DNA from: Pseudomonas lurida
GTDB taxonomy: Bacteria; Pseudomonadota; Gammaproteobacteria; Pseudomonadales; Pseudomonadaceae
Reading direction: 5' to 3'
Length of the DNA stretch: 64,000 nucleotides
NCBI RefSeq assembly: GCF_013522705.1
Contig: NZ_JAAMRE010000010.1
Span: 1-64,000, forward strand
Under the pieces are notes generated by a model. That model searched no databases, was not told the DNA's origin, and saw only the letters and a list, made by a program, of their open reading frames with translations. This document shows, one piece after another, positions 1 to 13,593 of this stretch. A program made the position numbers and the translations under genes. How positions within the stretch are numbered: the first letter of the stretch is position 1; every line of letters starts with the position of its first letter.

Positions 1-24
1 ATGTGGGAGAGGGCTTGCCCTCGA
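1..24. repeat. REP-type hairpin fragment
   Basis: The window opens with a GTGGGAGAGGGCTTGCCCTC stretch, the same arm type as the REP hairpins near 25.4, 42.7 and 51.5 kb. It directly abuts the MITE-like element that follows. The same order (REP arm, then that element) recurs at 25.43-25.63 kb. The left part is cut by the window edge. Confidence 0.55.
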
Positions 25-135
25 TGATCGTTCCCACTCCGCGTGGGAACGCCGCTCTGGGCGCTCTGCGTCCGCTCTTAACGTCGTGACGCAGAGCGTC
101 ACCGGATGCATTCCCACGCGGAGCGTGAGGAACGA

Positions 136-138
<3 letters not shown>
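25..138. repeat. MITE-like palindromic repeat, copy A
   Basis: This 114-bp element has perfect 10-bp terminal inverted repeats, TGATCGTTCC and GGAACGATCA. Inside are further self-complementary pieces such as GACGCAGAGCGTC and TTCCCACGCGG. A related 103-bp copy lies at 25531-25633. It has no coding capacity. The stop codon of mltF on the minus strand falls inside the right terminal repeat, so the insertion, or its ancestor, defines the end of that gene. Confidence 0.6.
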
Positions 139-5779
<5,641 letters not shown>

Positions 5780-5783
5780 GGCG

Positions 5784-6095
5784 GTGTACAAGCTCAGCTT
5801 CTTCGTGCCCGACAGCCATGTGGAGACGGTGAAAGCCGCCGTCTTCGAAGCCGGCGGCGGGCGCATCGGTGACTACGACAGCTGCGCCTGGCAAGTGCTG
5901 GGCCAGGGCCAGTTTCGCGCGTTGGACGGCAGCCAGCCGTTTATCGGGCAAGTGGGCCGGGTTGAAGTGGTCGAGGAATGGAAAGTTGAGCTGGTGGTGG
6001 CGGATGAACTGATCGGAGCGGTGGTGGCCGCGCTCAAACTCAGCCACCCGTACGAAACGCCGGCGTATGAGGTATGGCAGCTGGCGGACTTTTGA
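5784..6095 (+). CDS. NIF3/YqfO-like small domain protein
   Basis: This 103-aa protein starts with GTG 4 bp after the purL stop. The sequence MYKLSFFVPDSHVETVKAAV and the ending SHPYETPAYEVWQL match the stand-alone CutA/PII-like module found inserted in NIF3-family proteins such as YqfO. That family is poorly defined; the module is thought to form trimers and no activity is assigned here. Position suggests cotranscription with purL, but a link to purine synthesis is only inferred. A strong terminator follows 20 bp downstream. Confidence 0.7.
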   Translation: MYKLSFFVPDSHVETVKAAVFEAGGGRIGDYDSCAWQVLGQGQFRALDGSQPFIGQVGRVEVVEEWKVELVVADELIGAVVAALKLSHPYETPAYEVWQLADF

Positions 6096-6116
6096 GCCGC
6101 CCGCTGCAACCACGGG

Positions 6117-6150
6117 AAACCCGCTGGGCCGTCTGGCCAGCGGGTTTTTT
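6117..6150 (+). terminator. Rho-independent terminator after purL unit
   Basis: An AAACCCGCTGG stem pairs with CCAGCGGGTTT and is followed by a run of T. It lies between the end of the YqfO-like gene and the convergent end of the giant toxin-like gene, so it may work for the plus strand and partly for the minus strand. Confidence 0.8.
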
Positions 6151-6162
6151 GTTGACTGCGTT

Positions 6163-9100
6163 TCAGGGCGCGGGTGTCAGGTGCACCTCGGCCTTGAGCG
6201 TTTCGATCAGAATGTCTTGGTCTTCAAAGCGCCGTGCATCGAAGCCCCAGCGGTTGATGAAAAACAGCCCGTTATCGTCCACCTGGATGGGTGTGGAAAT
6301 AATCTCTCCCGTGTTGGAGTGATGCAGCAAATGGGTCTCGGCGGCCGAAGGGCGCTCGATCAGGAAGTGACCGCGTTGGTTCAGGCGTGACCGGTCAACC
6401 GGGACAAAAGGCGCAGGCGCCTCCCTGGTGGCGACCTCGACCTCCAGCTTGAAGTCGCTGCGCACCGCCTTCCAGCGTCCGGGCATGCCTTCTTGCTTGG
6501 CCTCCCAGAAACCAGGATGAATGCGTTTGCCCAAGCCAGATGCGGTGTCTTGCACATGCAGGCTGACTGCATCCTGCAGTTGCACCAGGCCGGGAACGCT
6601 CTGGTAAGTATTGGTATGCGAGCTGCCGACGAAGGCCACCCACTTATGAGGACCGTGGCGGGCCTGGTCGTCTTGAATAACTCGCGAGGCGAAGTAGTTG
6701 AACATCTGTGTCCGGGATTTGCCATTGCCGCGCAAGCCGCGCAGGTGATAGCTGGCGGTGCAGTCCAGTGCCCGTACGCGAATACCGTGCTTGGCCGCAG
6801 CCTGGATGGTGTTCGAGTAGGTATCAAGGCCCCTATACCTAGGCATATGGCCGCCGTCTTGAGCTTTCAAATAAGACTTGAGACGTTCCGGAAAGCGTTG
6901 AGTGCGATGGAATATGTCCAGCTCGGCCTGGTGCAAATCCGTCAGCAGGTGTTCGACGTAGAGTGTCTGGAAGCCTGCTTCCTTGATGCTTTTCATATGG
7001 GTCCTGAGCAGCGCTTTGCTTGACTGTGCATTGTGCGCTTCACCGATCACCAACCCGGAGAAAGGCCCGTCCGCCACTTGCTTGAGAAACGATTCCAGCG
7101 TTACCTCGGCCGGTACCGTCGGCAATATGGGGCGCGGTGCGGGCGCATAGTCGGTGAAGAAGTGCTCGGCGGCTTCCTTCAGGCGTGAGCGGGTTTTCTG
7201 GAAGGCATTGAACGCCTCGACGTGAAGTGGGCTGGAGGGCCCGTAGCGGGTGTCCAGGCCGCGGGGGTGCATCGACAACTCGGCCAGGGTTGCATGATGC
7301 TCGGCTACTGAATCGAACTCACTGAAATGCTGCGTCGCCGCACGAGGGCTAGCAGCGGAGGCGGGCGGCGCTTCGGCGGCCTTGTAGGCGGTCTGCAGCG
7401 TGAGCTTATAGTCGCCCTTGGCCAAGGCATCCCCCGGTATGGCTCCGGCGGCGTCCGCCCAGATACCCACCGGTTGGCCGGCGGAGACGTCTTGAATGCG
7501 CAACGCGATGGTTTTATGCAGGTCCGCAAGCCCGGGCACCTGTTCGAACGTGCTCATGCGGGTCTGATCCACCAGGGCCACCCAGCGTTCATCGGGCGCG
7601 GCGGCGACGTCGGCTTCGAGCAGGCGATGCGAGTAGAAATTGCGCAAGTTGTTGCTGCGCGGGGTGGTGGGCGCGGTCTCACCCAATTGCAGGGCGTCTT
7701 CCAATTGGTATGACGTCGAGGCATCCAGCGGCAATAGCTTCACTCCTTTTTCACGCGCCTTGCGCGCCAGGGCCAGGTACGAGTATTGAGCGCCCTGGCT
7801 GAAACCCAAGGCCTTGTCGACGGCCGCCAAGTGTTTTTCGATATGCCGCCAGGATTTACCGGCGTTGAACTTATCCAGCTTGAGGCGGAACACATCGGCC
7901 GGCAGGTATTCCACGTACAGGCGCTTGAGGCCTTGTCGGACCAGCGCATCCATGTTGTCGATCAGGAACTGCTTACTGGCGATGGAGGCGGCAACCTGGC
8001 CGATGATCCAGCCTGAACGTTCTTTGAACAACTGCTGGATGATGTGTTCGGCGCTGGCACTGGCCTCGAACAGGAGCACGTCGACACGCGGGACAATCGG
8101 CTCCAGCGCATCGAAAAAAGCCTTGGCATCGCGGGTCAGCCGTTCAACCTGCTGCAGGTAGAGCGTGCGGATCGGGCGCAGTTCGTCGATGACTGTCGGC
8201 AGAGCGTGCAACGGGCTATTGGTCGCCCACTCGCTTTGTGCCATCAGGTCGGCCTTGAGCTGCGGGTCCATTACCCGTTCAAGATCACGCCAGTGTTTGG
8301 CAGGCATTTCATAAGGCTTGAGTGTCTCGGGCGAGTTCGGGAGTTTTTCAAACTTGGGCGCGCCGCCCGACACGCCACTGCGCACCCATCCACCGTCGGC
8401 GGTCGGCGTTGCCAGGCGGGTGGTCGACCGCAGTTGCCCGCTGGTCGGGTCCAGTCGGTACAACAGGTAACGCCCCAATACATCCGGTGTTTTGGGCGCC
8501 CAATGTGGCTGGCCGTAGAAGAGCACCGGCTGCATGTTCGAGAGCGCCGGCCGGGCGCTTTCCAGGGTCTGCAGGCGGTTCATGGCCCGGGCATGTTCGG
8601 GGCTGGCGGCCGGTAGGCGCGACGGACGGCTAAATCGTGGCAGTGCGCGCAACGCCGGGCGCAGGTCGGTCAGCAGGCCGCCGGCGCTGTTGAACAAGTA
8701 GCCCATGAAGTGCTCAAAGGCGCCAGCGTTGTCGCCCTGGTGATAAGCGTGCAGGGCGAGCATGGCGTCCTTGAAGGCCAGCAACAGGCCGGTAGCCAGA
8801 CTCACGAGCGGGAAGGGGGCGGTGGCAACGGCCGCTATCCACTCCACACAGCTCCAGACGATCGCGCCGATCATCTGCGTGCGGTCCGATGTCGAACCTC
8901 GGACGTCATCGATCCGGCGCTGCAATTTCATGTTGTACAAGGCTTGGCGCAGGTCGAGCAGTGGGGTTACGCGACGGGTGGAGTCGTAGCGCGCAGGGCT
9001 GATATCGGTTTTATTCAGGTGTTCAGGCAGCGCTTTGCGTGCGTTTTCCAGGAAGCTTCGCATACGAACCTGGGACTGTCGGGCCATGCGACTGCAAAGG

Positions 9101-11925
9101 TACTCGATCATGCCTGGCTGCTTTTTCAACAGGTAATTGAACTGCCGCGCTTCGCGAAACTGAATGCCATCCGGAGCCTGGGGCGTGTAAAGCAGGACGG
9201 GGTTGTCGGCATGGCTGAACAACAGGGTATCGATTACCCATTCACCGTCCACCATCAGGCGGTGGATGGCGTAGTTGCCACGGGTGCGGGCCGATGTATC
9301 GCCCAGGCTGGCGATGCTTTTTTCCAACCAGTCCAAGTCCACTGCGGCGATGTGCCCTTGCAATCGCGATTCCAGCGCGGCGCTGTGCATGTGCAGCTGG
9401 GTGATCGCCAGGGTTGCGTTGCGCCGGTAGGCATAACCCTGGCTGTCTGGGCTCAGTAGTTCAGCGCGGACTTTGTCGATATACCGTTGGCCGATCCATA
9501 CCCCCGTGACCGAGCGCGCTACTGTTTGCGCGGTCAAGGTGCTCAAGTCGATGCCTTCGGGTCCCTTGAACGTCGCCGAGCGCGAGAATTTTTCATCGAG
9601 AAAACCGATGCCATCGGCATAGCCATCGCGGAACAACTGGGTGTATGTCAAGGGTGGCGGCGTCCAGGTGCCCACCAGCGAAGGTGGCGAGTAGGCCCAT
9701 ACCGTATCCGGATCGACATCGTTACCGGAACGCCCCAGCAATTGGTTCAGTTGCCGCTTGGCCTGTTCGTGCAGGTACGTGGTGAAGCTGGGAAACGTCG
9801 ACAGGGACAACGGTTCGTCGGTGTAGGCGCGCAAGGCGCCCTCGGCATCCTCGGCCAGCGTCAGGAGTTTTCGCCTGATAGCCTCGGTGGTTGAGCGATA
9901 CCAGGCCGGTGTGCCGAAGTCGTAGTCATCCGTGCGCGTGGTGAGCACGTGTTCGGCCATGGATGTCAGGCACTGGCGCTGGCTGTCGGCCGGGCTGAAG
10001 GTGATTTCGGCGTATTCCTGTGCATGGGGCTTGAAGCTCAGGCCGGTGAGCACTTGCTTCATGGCTTTTTGAAAGCGCAAGGGCACTCGGCTGATCAGGT
10101 AGTCGGTCAGCGTACCGGGCGCGGCCTTCACGCCATTGTCCATGGCCCACCCCAGGATGTGCTGCTGGCAGGCCCTGTCGGAATCAAACACCTGGAACTG
10201 TTGCTCGCGAGGCGCGCCTGGCGTGCACAACAGCACGCGGGTGACGTGGCCCTGCGGATTTTTCTGGCGCAGTGCCCACATGTCTTGAAGCTGGGCGCCG
10301 TGGAGTGAGAGCGTGTTGGCGCTGAGCACCGTGGTGCTCTCCGGGGTGTCGGGACCTTGGCGCAGGCGCTGGATCAGTTGGAAATCATCTTCACCGAGGT
10401 GGCCTTGCAGCACGGCGATGTAGGCAAGGGCGTTGATCCGCTGTTCGAGCAGACGTTCGATAGCGTGCCGCACTTCTTCCCGGTGATGCAGCTCGTGCTG
10501 TACAGGGGCGAAGGCGACACGCGGGTGCAGGGTTTTCAACTGGTCGACGAGCCATGTCGGGGTCAGGTCAGCGTAGCGCTCGGGCAATGGCGCGTCATCG
10601 CAGGTGAGCGTGGTCTGGCTGAGGAAGTCCGAGCCGAACTGTTCGTCGCCGTCATGCAGGCCGCGCAATGCCAGCTCAGTCAACGTATGGGTCTGCTCGT
10701 AATGCCCCACGCCTGTAACGAAACGGCGCGTGCTGACTTGCAGGTGTTCCGGCTCCAGGTCGTGGATAGCCAAATCATCGCTCAAACGCTCAAGCCACTC
10801 ATGGCGTGCCAGGGTGTGCGGGGTGGCGGCGGGGCCGAGCAGGCTCAACAGGGTGTGGCGCGCCTGGTCGTACTCGGCCAGGTGCTGCGCCAACGTCGCA
10901 CGACGTGCCTCGCTGGCGCTGCGGTACCAGGCCGGGGCGCTGTAGCGCAGGCAGCGTTCGAGCAAGGCCTGGGCGCGCAGCTCCAGGCGCGCATCGAGGT
11001 CGGGCAGGGCGGCGGCGATGGCGCGGTCCAAGTCGTCGATCAGTTGCGCAGCGTCCTGCGTGGGGTTGTCGGCCAGGCTCAGGGCTCGCTCGACATCCGC
11101 GCTGCGCTTGTCGACCAGCGCCTGGAACGTGTGTTCGAACAGCGGTTTATCGACGATGGGCGACAGCATCAACGGCCAGATGCCGGCGGCCGTCAGCGCC
11201 TGGTAACGGGCCGGCAGCAGGTTCATGAACTCCTCGCGGCCGCTGCGGTGGTCGAGGCTCTTGAGTAAATGCTTATTCAGGTCGGCCAGCGAGTCGAATG
11301 ACTCGATCCCGCGCAGCGGGGTGAACAGCATCACCTGGCCCACGCCTTGCGTCGTGGTCAGCGCAGTCACTACGGGGCTGTTGAGCTGCGTGACGACGAA
11401 CGCGCCGGCCAGCTCCACCGTTGCCTGCTGGTAGGTGAACTGCAACGCGTACAGCCCGGGGCGCAGGGTCGGGCCCAGCGGCACTTTGCCGAGGATTTCA
11501 CCTTCCTGCGGGTGCAGCAGCCGATCCTGCACGCCGAGCCTGGCTTCGTTATCCAGGGCAGTAAAACCCGCCTCAAAGACCATGAAAGACTTGCGTGGCT
11601 TGCCATCGACCTGCTCCCGCAGGTCCATTTCCAGCAGTTGCTTATTCAACGTGGCCTTGAGCTCGGCAAGCAGGGTTTGCCCGCCGGCGCTTTGCAGGTC
11701 GAGGTTGTGCAAGGCTTGGTAGTGGCTGCGACCCTTGGCGATGAACGCTTGGTGATAGGGCTTGAGGATACCGTTCAGGCGCTCCAGGTAACGCAGTTCC
11801 TGCGACGGCTCGGCCTGCGGCAGCAACGGTGCCTGAGCCTTGAGCAAATGATGGCCGATCTGGTTGAGGTAGCCTTTGATGTCGTCAAAGGACGGGCTGG
11901 TCGTGCTCACGGGTACGCGCTCCAT
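6163..11925 (-). CDS. Giant DUF6543 / dermonecrotic-toxin-like protein
   Basis: This 1920-aa protein resembles the Pseudomonas DUF6543 family annotated as dermonecrotic-toxin-like or membrane-targeted effector toxins. The N-terminal half has two related stretches starting PAWYRS (about residues 335 and 690) and LTYTQLFRDGYADGIGFLDE. A hydrophobic segment lies at about 1014-1055 and could cross or insert in a membrane. The C-terminal third has two tandem copies of a domain resembling EreA/ChaN/Tiki hydrolases. Copy 2 keeps G-E-A-H (1628-1631), Glu1658, Asp1721 and His1770; copy 1 has Q1310/A1312 and Arg1456 at the matching places, keeping Glu1339 and Asp1401. I see no signal peptide, no obvious secretion partner and no clear immunity gene. 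The toxin role is inferred from family resemblance. Confidence 0.65.
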   Translation of the reverse strand: MERVPVSTTSPSFDDIKGYLNQIGHHLLKAQAPLLPQAEPSQELRYLERLNGILKPYHQAFIAKGRSHYQALHNLDLQSAGGQTLLAELKATLNKQLLEMDLREQVDGKPRKSFMVFEAGFTALDNEARLGVQDRLLHPQEGEILGKVPLGPTLRPGLYALQFTYQQATVELAGAFVVTQLNSPVVTALTTTQGVGQVMLFTPLRGIESFDSLADLNKHLLKSLDHRSGREEFMNLLPARYQALTAAGIWPLMLSPIVDKPLFEHTFQALVDKRSADVERALSLADNPTQDAAQLIDDLDRAIAAALPDLDARLELRAQALLERCLRYSAPAWYRSASEARRATLAQHLAEYDQARHTLLSLLGPAATPHTLARHEWLERLSDDLAIHDLEPEHLQVSTRRFVTGVGHYEQTHTLTELALRGLHDGDEQFGSDFLSQTTLTCDDAPLPERYADLTPTWLVDQLKTLHPRVAFAPVQHELHHREEVRHAIERLLEQRINALAYIAVLQGHLGEDDFQLIQRLRQGPDTPESTTVLSANTLSLHGAQLQDMWALRQKNPQGHVTRVLLCTPGAPREQQFQVFDSDRACQQHILGWAMDNGVKAAPGTLTDYLISRVPLRFQKAMKQVLTGLSFKPHAQEYAEITFSPADSQRQCLTSMAEHVLTTRTDDYDFGTPAWYRSTTEAIRRKLLTLAEDAEGALRAYTDEPLSLSTFPSFTTYLHEQAKRQLNQLLGRSGNDVDPDTVWAYSPPSLVGTWTPPPLTYTQLFRDGYADGIGFLDEKFSRSATFKGPEGIDLSTLTAQTVARSVTGVWIGQRYIDKVRAELLSPDSQGYAYRRNATLAITQLHMHSAALESRLQGHIAAVDLDWLEKSIASLGDTSARTRGNYAIHRLMVDGEWVIDTLLFSHADNPVLLYTPQAPDGIQFREARQFNYLLKKQPGMIEYLCSRMARQSQVRMRSFLENARKALPEHLNKTDISPARYDSTRRVTPLLDLRQALYNMKLQRRIDDVRGSTSDRTQMIGAIVWSCVEWIAAVATAPFPLVSLATGLLLAFKDAMLALHAYHQGDNAGAFEHFMGYLFNSAGGLLTDLRPALRALPRFSRPSRLPAASPEHARAMNRLQTLESARPALSNMQPVLFYGQPHWAPKTPDVLGRYLLYRLDPTSGQLRSTTRLATPTADGGWVRSGVSGGAPKFEKLPNSPETLKPYEMPAKHWRDLERVMDPQLKADLMAQSEWATNSPLHALPTVIDELRPIRTLYLQQVERLTRDAKAFFDALEPIVPRVDVLLFEASASAEHIIQQLFKERSGWIIGQVAASIASKQFLIDNMDALVRQGLKRLYVEYLPADVFRLKLDKFNAGKSWRHIEKHLAAVDKALGFSQGAQYSYLALARKAREKGVKLLPLDASTSYQLEDALQLGETAPTTPRSNNLRNFYSHRLLEADVAAAPDERWVALVDQTRMSTFEQVPGLADLHKTIALRIQDVSAGQPVGIWADAAGAIPGDALAKGDYKLTLQTAYKAAEAPPASAASPRAATQHFSEFDSVAEHHATLAELSMHPRGLDTRYGPSSPLHVEAFNAFQKTRSRLKEAAEHFFTDYAPAPRPILPTVPAEVTLESFLKQVADGPFSGLVIGEAHNAQSSKALLRTHMKSIKEAGFQTLYVEHLLTDLHQAELDIFHRTQRFPERLKSYLKAQDGGHMPRYRGLDTYSNTIQAAAKHGIRVRALDCTASYHLRGLRGNGKSRTQMFNYFASRVIQDDQARHGPHKWVAFVGSSHTNTYQSVPGLVQLQDAVSLHVQDTASGLGKRIHPGFWEAKQEGMPGRWKAVRSDFKLEVEVATREAPAPFVPVDRSRLNQRGHFLIERPSAAETHLLHHSNTGEIISTPIQVDDNGLFFINRWGFDARRFEDQDILIETLKAEVHLTPAP

Positions 11926-12430
11926 GCGAGGGGTAGAGCCCTCAGCATGGAGAACCGTGGTGGGCGGCAGGCCGTAAATAAGTAGCGGGATCAGGCGCAG
12001 GGGCGCATGGGAACTGTCAGGTCGGCGGGCTTGCCGGTGACGGCCATGGGGTATCTACACAGCTTCGGTGAACATAAGCTGAGAAATGAGGTTCTTGTGG
12101 TAAGCAGGCTTGCCCTGCGCTGGGCTGCGAAGCGGCCCCACTCCAGACAATGTGGTTTTATCTGGCACACCGAGGCGCTTGATTTGGGGGCTGCTTCGCA
12201 GCCCAGCGCAGGGCAAGCCTGCTCACCACAGAGTTATGTGTCAGCCTTCAAAATTTGCGGATACCTATGCTGTGACTGCGTTGGAATAGTCGCTTCGGAC
12301 ATTTCCGACAAGTCTTTCAGGTTGTCTCTCGGAACCTGCCTCAATAGCCTCCCACGGTCGCTGAAAAACGGCGATCGGGATTTGAATTCAATGCCCGTTC
12401 AGCAACGTCGTATCGGCTTGAGATTCAATA
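11926..12430. other. Gene-free region with inverted repeat
   Basis: This 505-bp stretch separates the giant toxin-like gene from the nucleotidyltransferase pair. It holds the long inverted repeat at 12097-12229. Its distal part (12240-12430) is lower in GC than the surrounding genes. I found no credible gene, tRNA or site-specific recombination site in it. Confidence 0.5.
12097..12229. repeat. Long imperfect inverted repeat (REPIN-like)
   Basis: Two arms of about 43 bp run from GTGGTAAGCAGGCTTGCCC to the reverse-complementary GGGCAAGCCTGCTCACCAC. They are separated by about 46 bp and have only a few mismatches. This is the doublet architecture of REPINs, with a core sequence (AAGCAGGCTTGCCCTGCGC) different from the GTGGGAGG type seen elsewhere in the window. 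Confidence 0.7.
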
Positions 12431-13069
12431 ATGAAGTTTCCGGATGTCGTCGTTCCGCGCCTAAATACTCGCACGCCTCTTGGGCAGGCGTTGATTTCAA
12501 TGTTCAAATCCATCGAAGCGGAATTGATACTTGAGGGCGCTAAGCCTGGCGCGGTCAAGGTGATTGTCTTTGGAGGTTGTGCTGTGCACTTGTACACGCA
12601 CCATCGTATTTCTTCGGACGTTGATGCGGAGATTTATTGCGTGAGTTTTCGGAACAAACTGCGCCTTCAGACACTGTTGGCAGAATTTCCCGAGCAATTT
12701 TTCGACGAGCAGTCTGGGCGCGTGATGGAACTGAACTATGACCTTCAATACCACACTGGCTTCGGCCCACTTCATGAAGATTACTGGGAACGAAGTCTAC
12801 CTCTGGAAGAGTTTCCTTTGGAGTCCGTACTGCATCTGCATATAGCTGCACCGATTGATATAGCAATCTCAAAATTGGGCAGGGCCACTGATCAAGATAT
12901 AAGCGACATCATGGCGTTGCTGAGGACCGGTTTCATCCTGACCACTGAGCTCCATGGGCTGGCGTTGCAGGCGATTGATATGTATGTTGGCAACAAAGAG
13001 CAGCCTAGATCCATTCTGAGCAATATCTTGCACGATTATCTGGAGACTACAGATGGCGAAGCCTTTTAA
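12431..13069 (+). CDS. DUF6036-like nucleotidyltransferase
   Basis: The 212-aa product carries a minimal nucleotidyltransferase signature: IVFGGCAVHLY then HRISSDVDAEIY (about residues 46-70), i.e. GG followed by D-x-D, as in DUF6036 and AbiEii-like proteins. A later LDIAISKLGR-like stretch (IDIAISKLGRATDQD) fits the same families. Several relatives act as toxins or regulators of toxin-antitoxin systems, but no activity is shown here. No clear ribosome binding site precedes the ATG; an internal Met (MFKSIEAE) is an alternative start. GC is lower than in neighbouring core genes, consistent with acquisition. The stop overlaps the next gene by 17 bp. Confidence 0.6.
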   Translation: MKFPDVVVPRLNTRTPLGQALISMFKSIEAELILEGAKPGAVKVIVFGGCAVHLYTHHRISSDVDAEIYCVSFRNKLRLQTLLAEFPEQFFDEQSGRVMELNYDLQYHTGFGPLHEDYWERSLPLEEFPLESVLHLHIAAPIDIAISKLGRATDQDISDIMALLRTGFILTTELHGLALQAIDMYVGNKEQPRSILSNILHDYLETTDGEAF

Positions 13070-13505
13070 CGGTCCCGTCCTCTCGTCCGCCTTGGACACG
13101 CTGGTCAAAAGTCCTTTGAATCAGGCGGATGACGAGACGCTGGTAAGTGCAGCGAAAGCAGTGTGGTACTCGGACATGAATATTGTGGGTGAAGTGGAGA
13201 GTTTTCTGGACGCTCACTCAAGCGAATTGGAGCTTCGTCGCGCAGGTTATTTGCTTGAACGCTTCACACGGTTTTCGTGTGTGACCGATAGCCGGGTAAA
13301 GGAGGCGTTGAAGGCTCTTGAGCTGTTTTCAGTTTCAGCCACCAAGCAAGACGTGAAGCCACAGGGCACCGTCGCGCTGCGCAGCCGCCGTGATGAACTG
13401 GCGGCTTCCTGGGGGCTGAGTGAGGGGCTGGGTTTGAAGGCTCAGGCGTTGATGCCTTTTCAGACTCGCCATTACGAAGCGCAACAACGCGCGGCGTCTG
13501 TGTAA
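13053..13505 (+). CDS. Unknown partner of the nucleotidyltransferase
   Basis: This 150-aa protein is not recognised. It starts inside the end of the preceding gene with a good GGAG seven bases before its ATG, so the two are translationally coupled. It reads as a soluble, largely helical protein with Leu- and Glu-rich stretches (residues 45-75 and 85-100) and no membrane segment or catalytic motif that I can name. Coupling suggests it acts with the nucleotidyltransferase, possibly as the other half of a toxin-antitoxin-like pair. That role is inference from arrangement only. Confidence 0.6.
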   Translation: MAKPFNGPVLSSALDTLVKSPLNQADDETLVSAAKAVWYSDMNIVGEVESFLDAHSSELELRRAGYLLERFTRFSCVTDSRVKEALKALELFSVSATKQDVKPQGTVALRSRRDELAASWGLSEGLGLKAQALMPFQTRHYEAQQRAASV

Positions 13506-13520
13506 GCGCTTTTCGCGATT

Positions 13521-13548
13521 AAAAAACCCGGCTCAGGCCGGGTTTTTT
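13521..13548. terminator. Bidirectional terminator
   Basis: The perfect stem AAAAAACCCGGC/GCCGGGTTTTTT with a TCA-type loop is flanked by A and T runs on both sides. It sits between the convergent ends of the unknown 150-aa gene and nagE and should stop transcription from both. Confidence 0.85.
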
Positions 13549-13593
13549 ATTCAGAGATGTCTTCAGTTTTCGCAGATTCCTCACAATGAAGCT

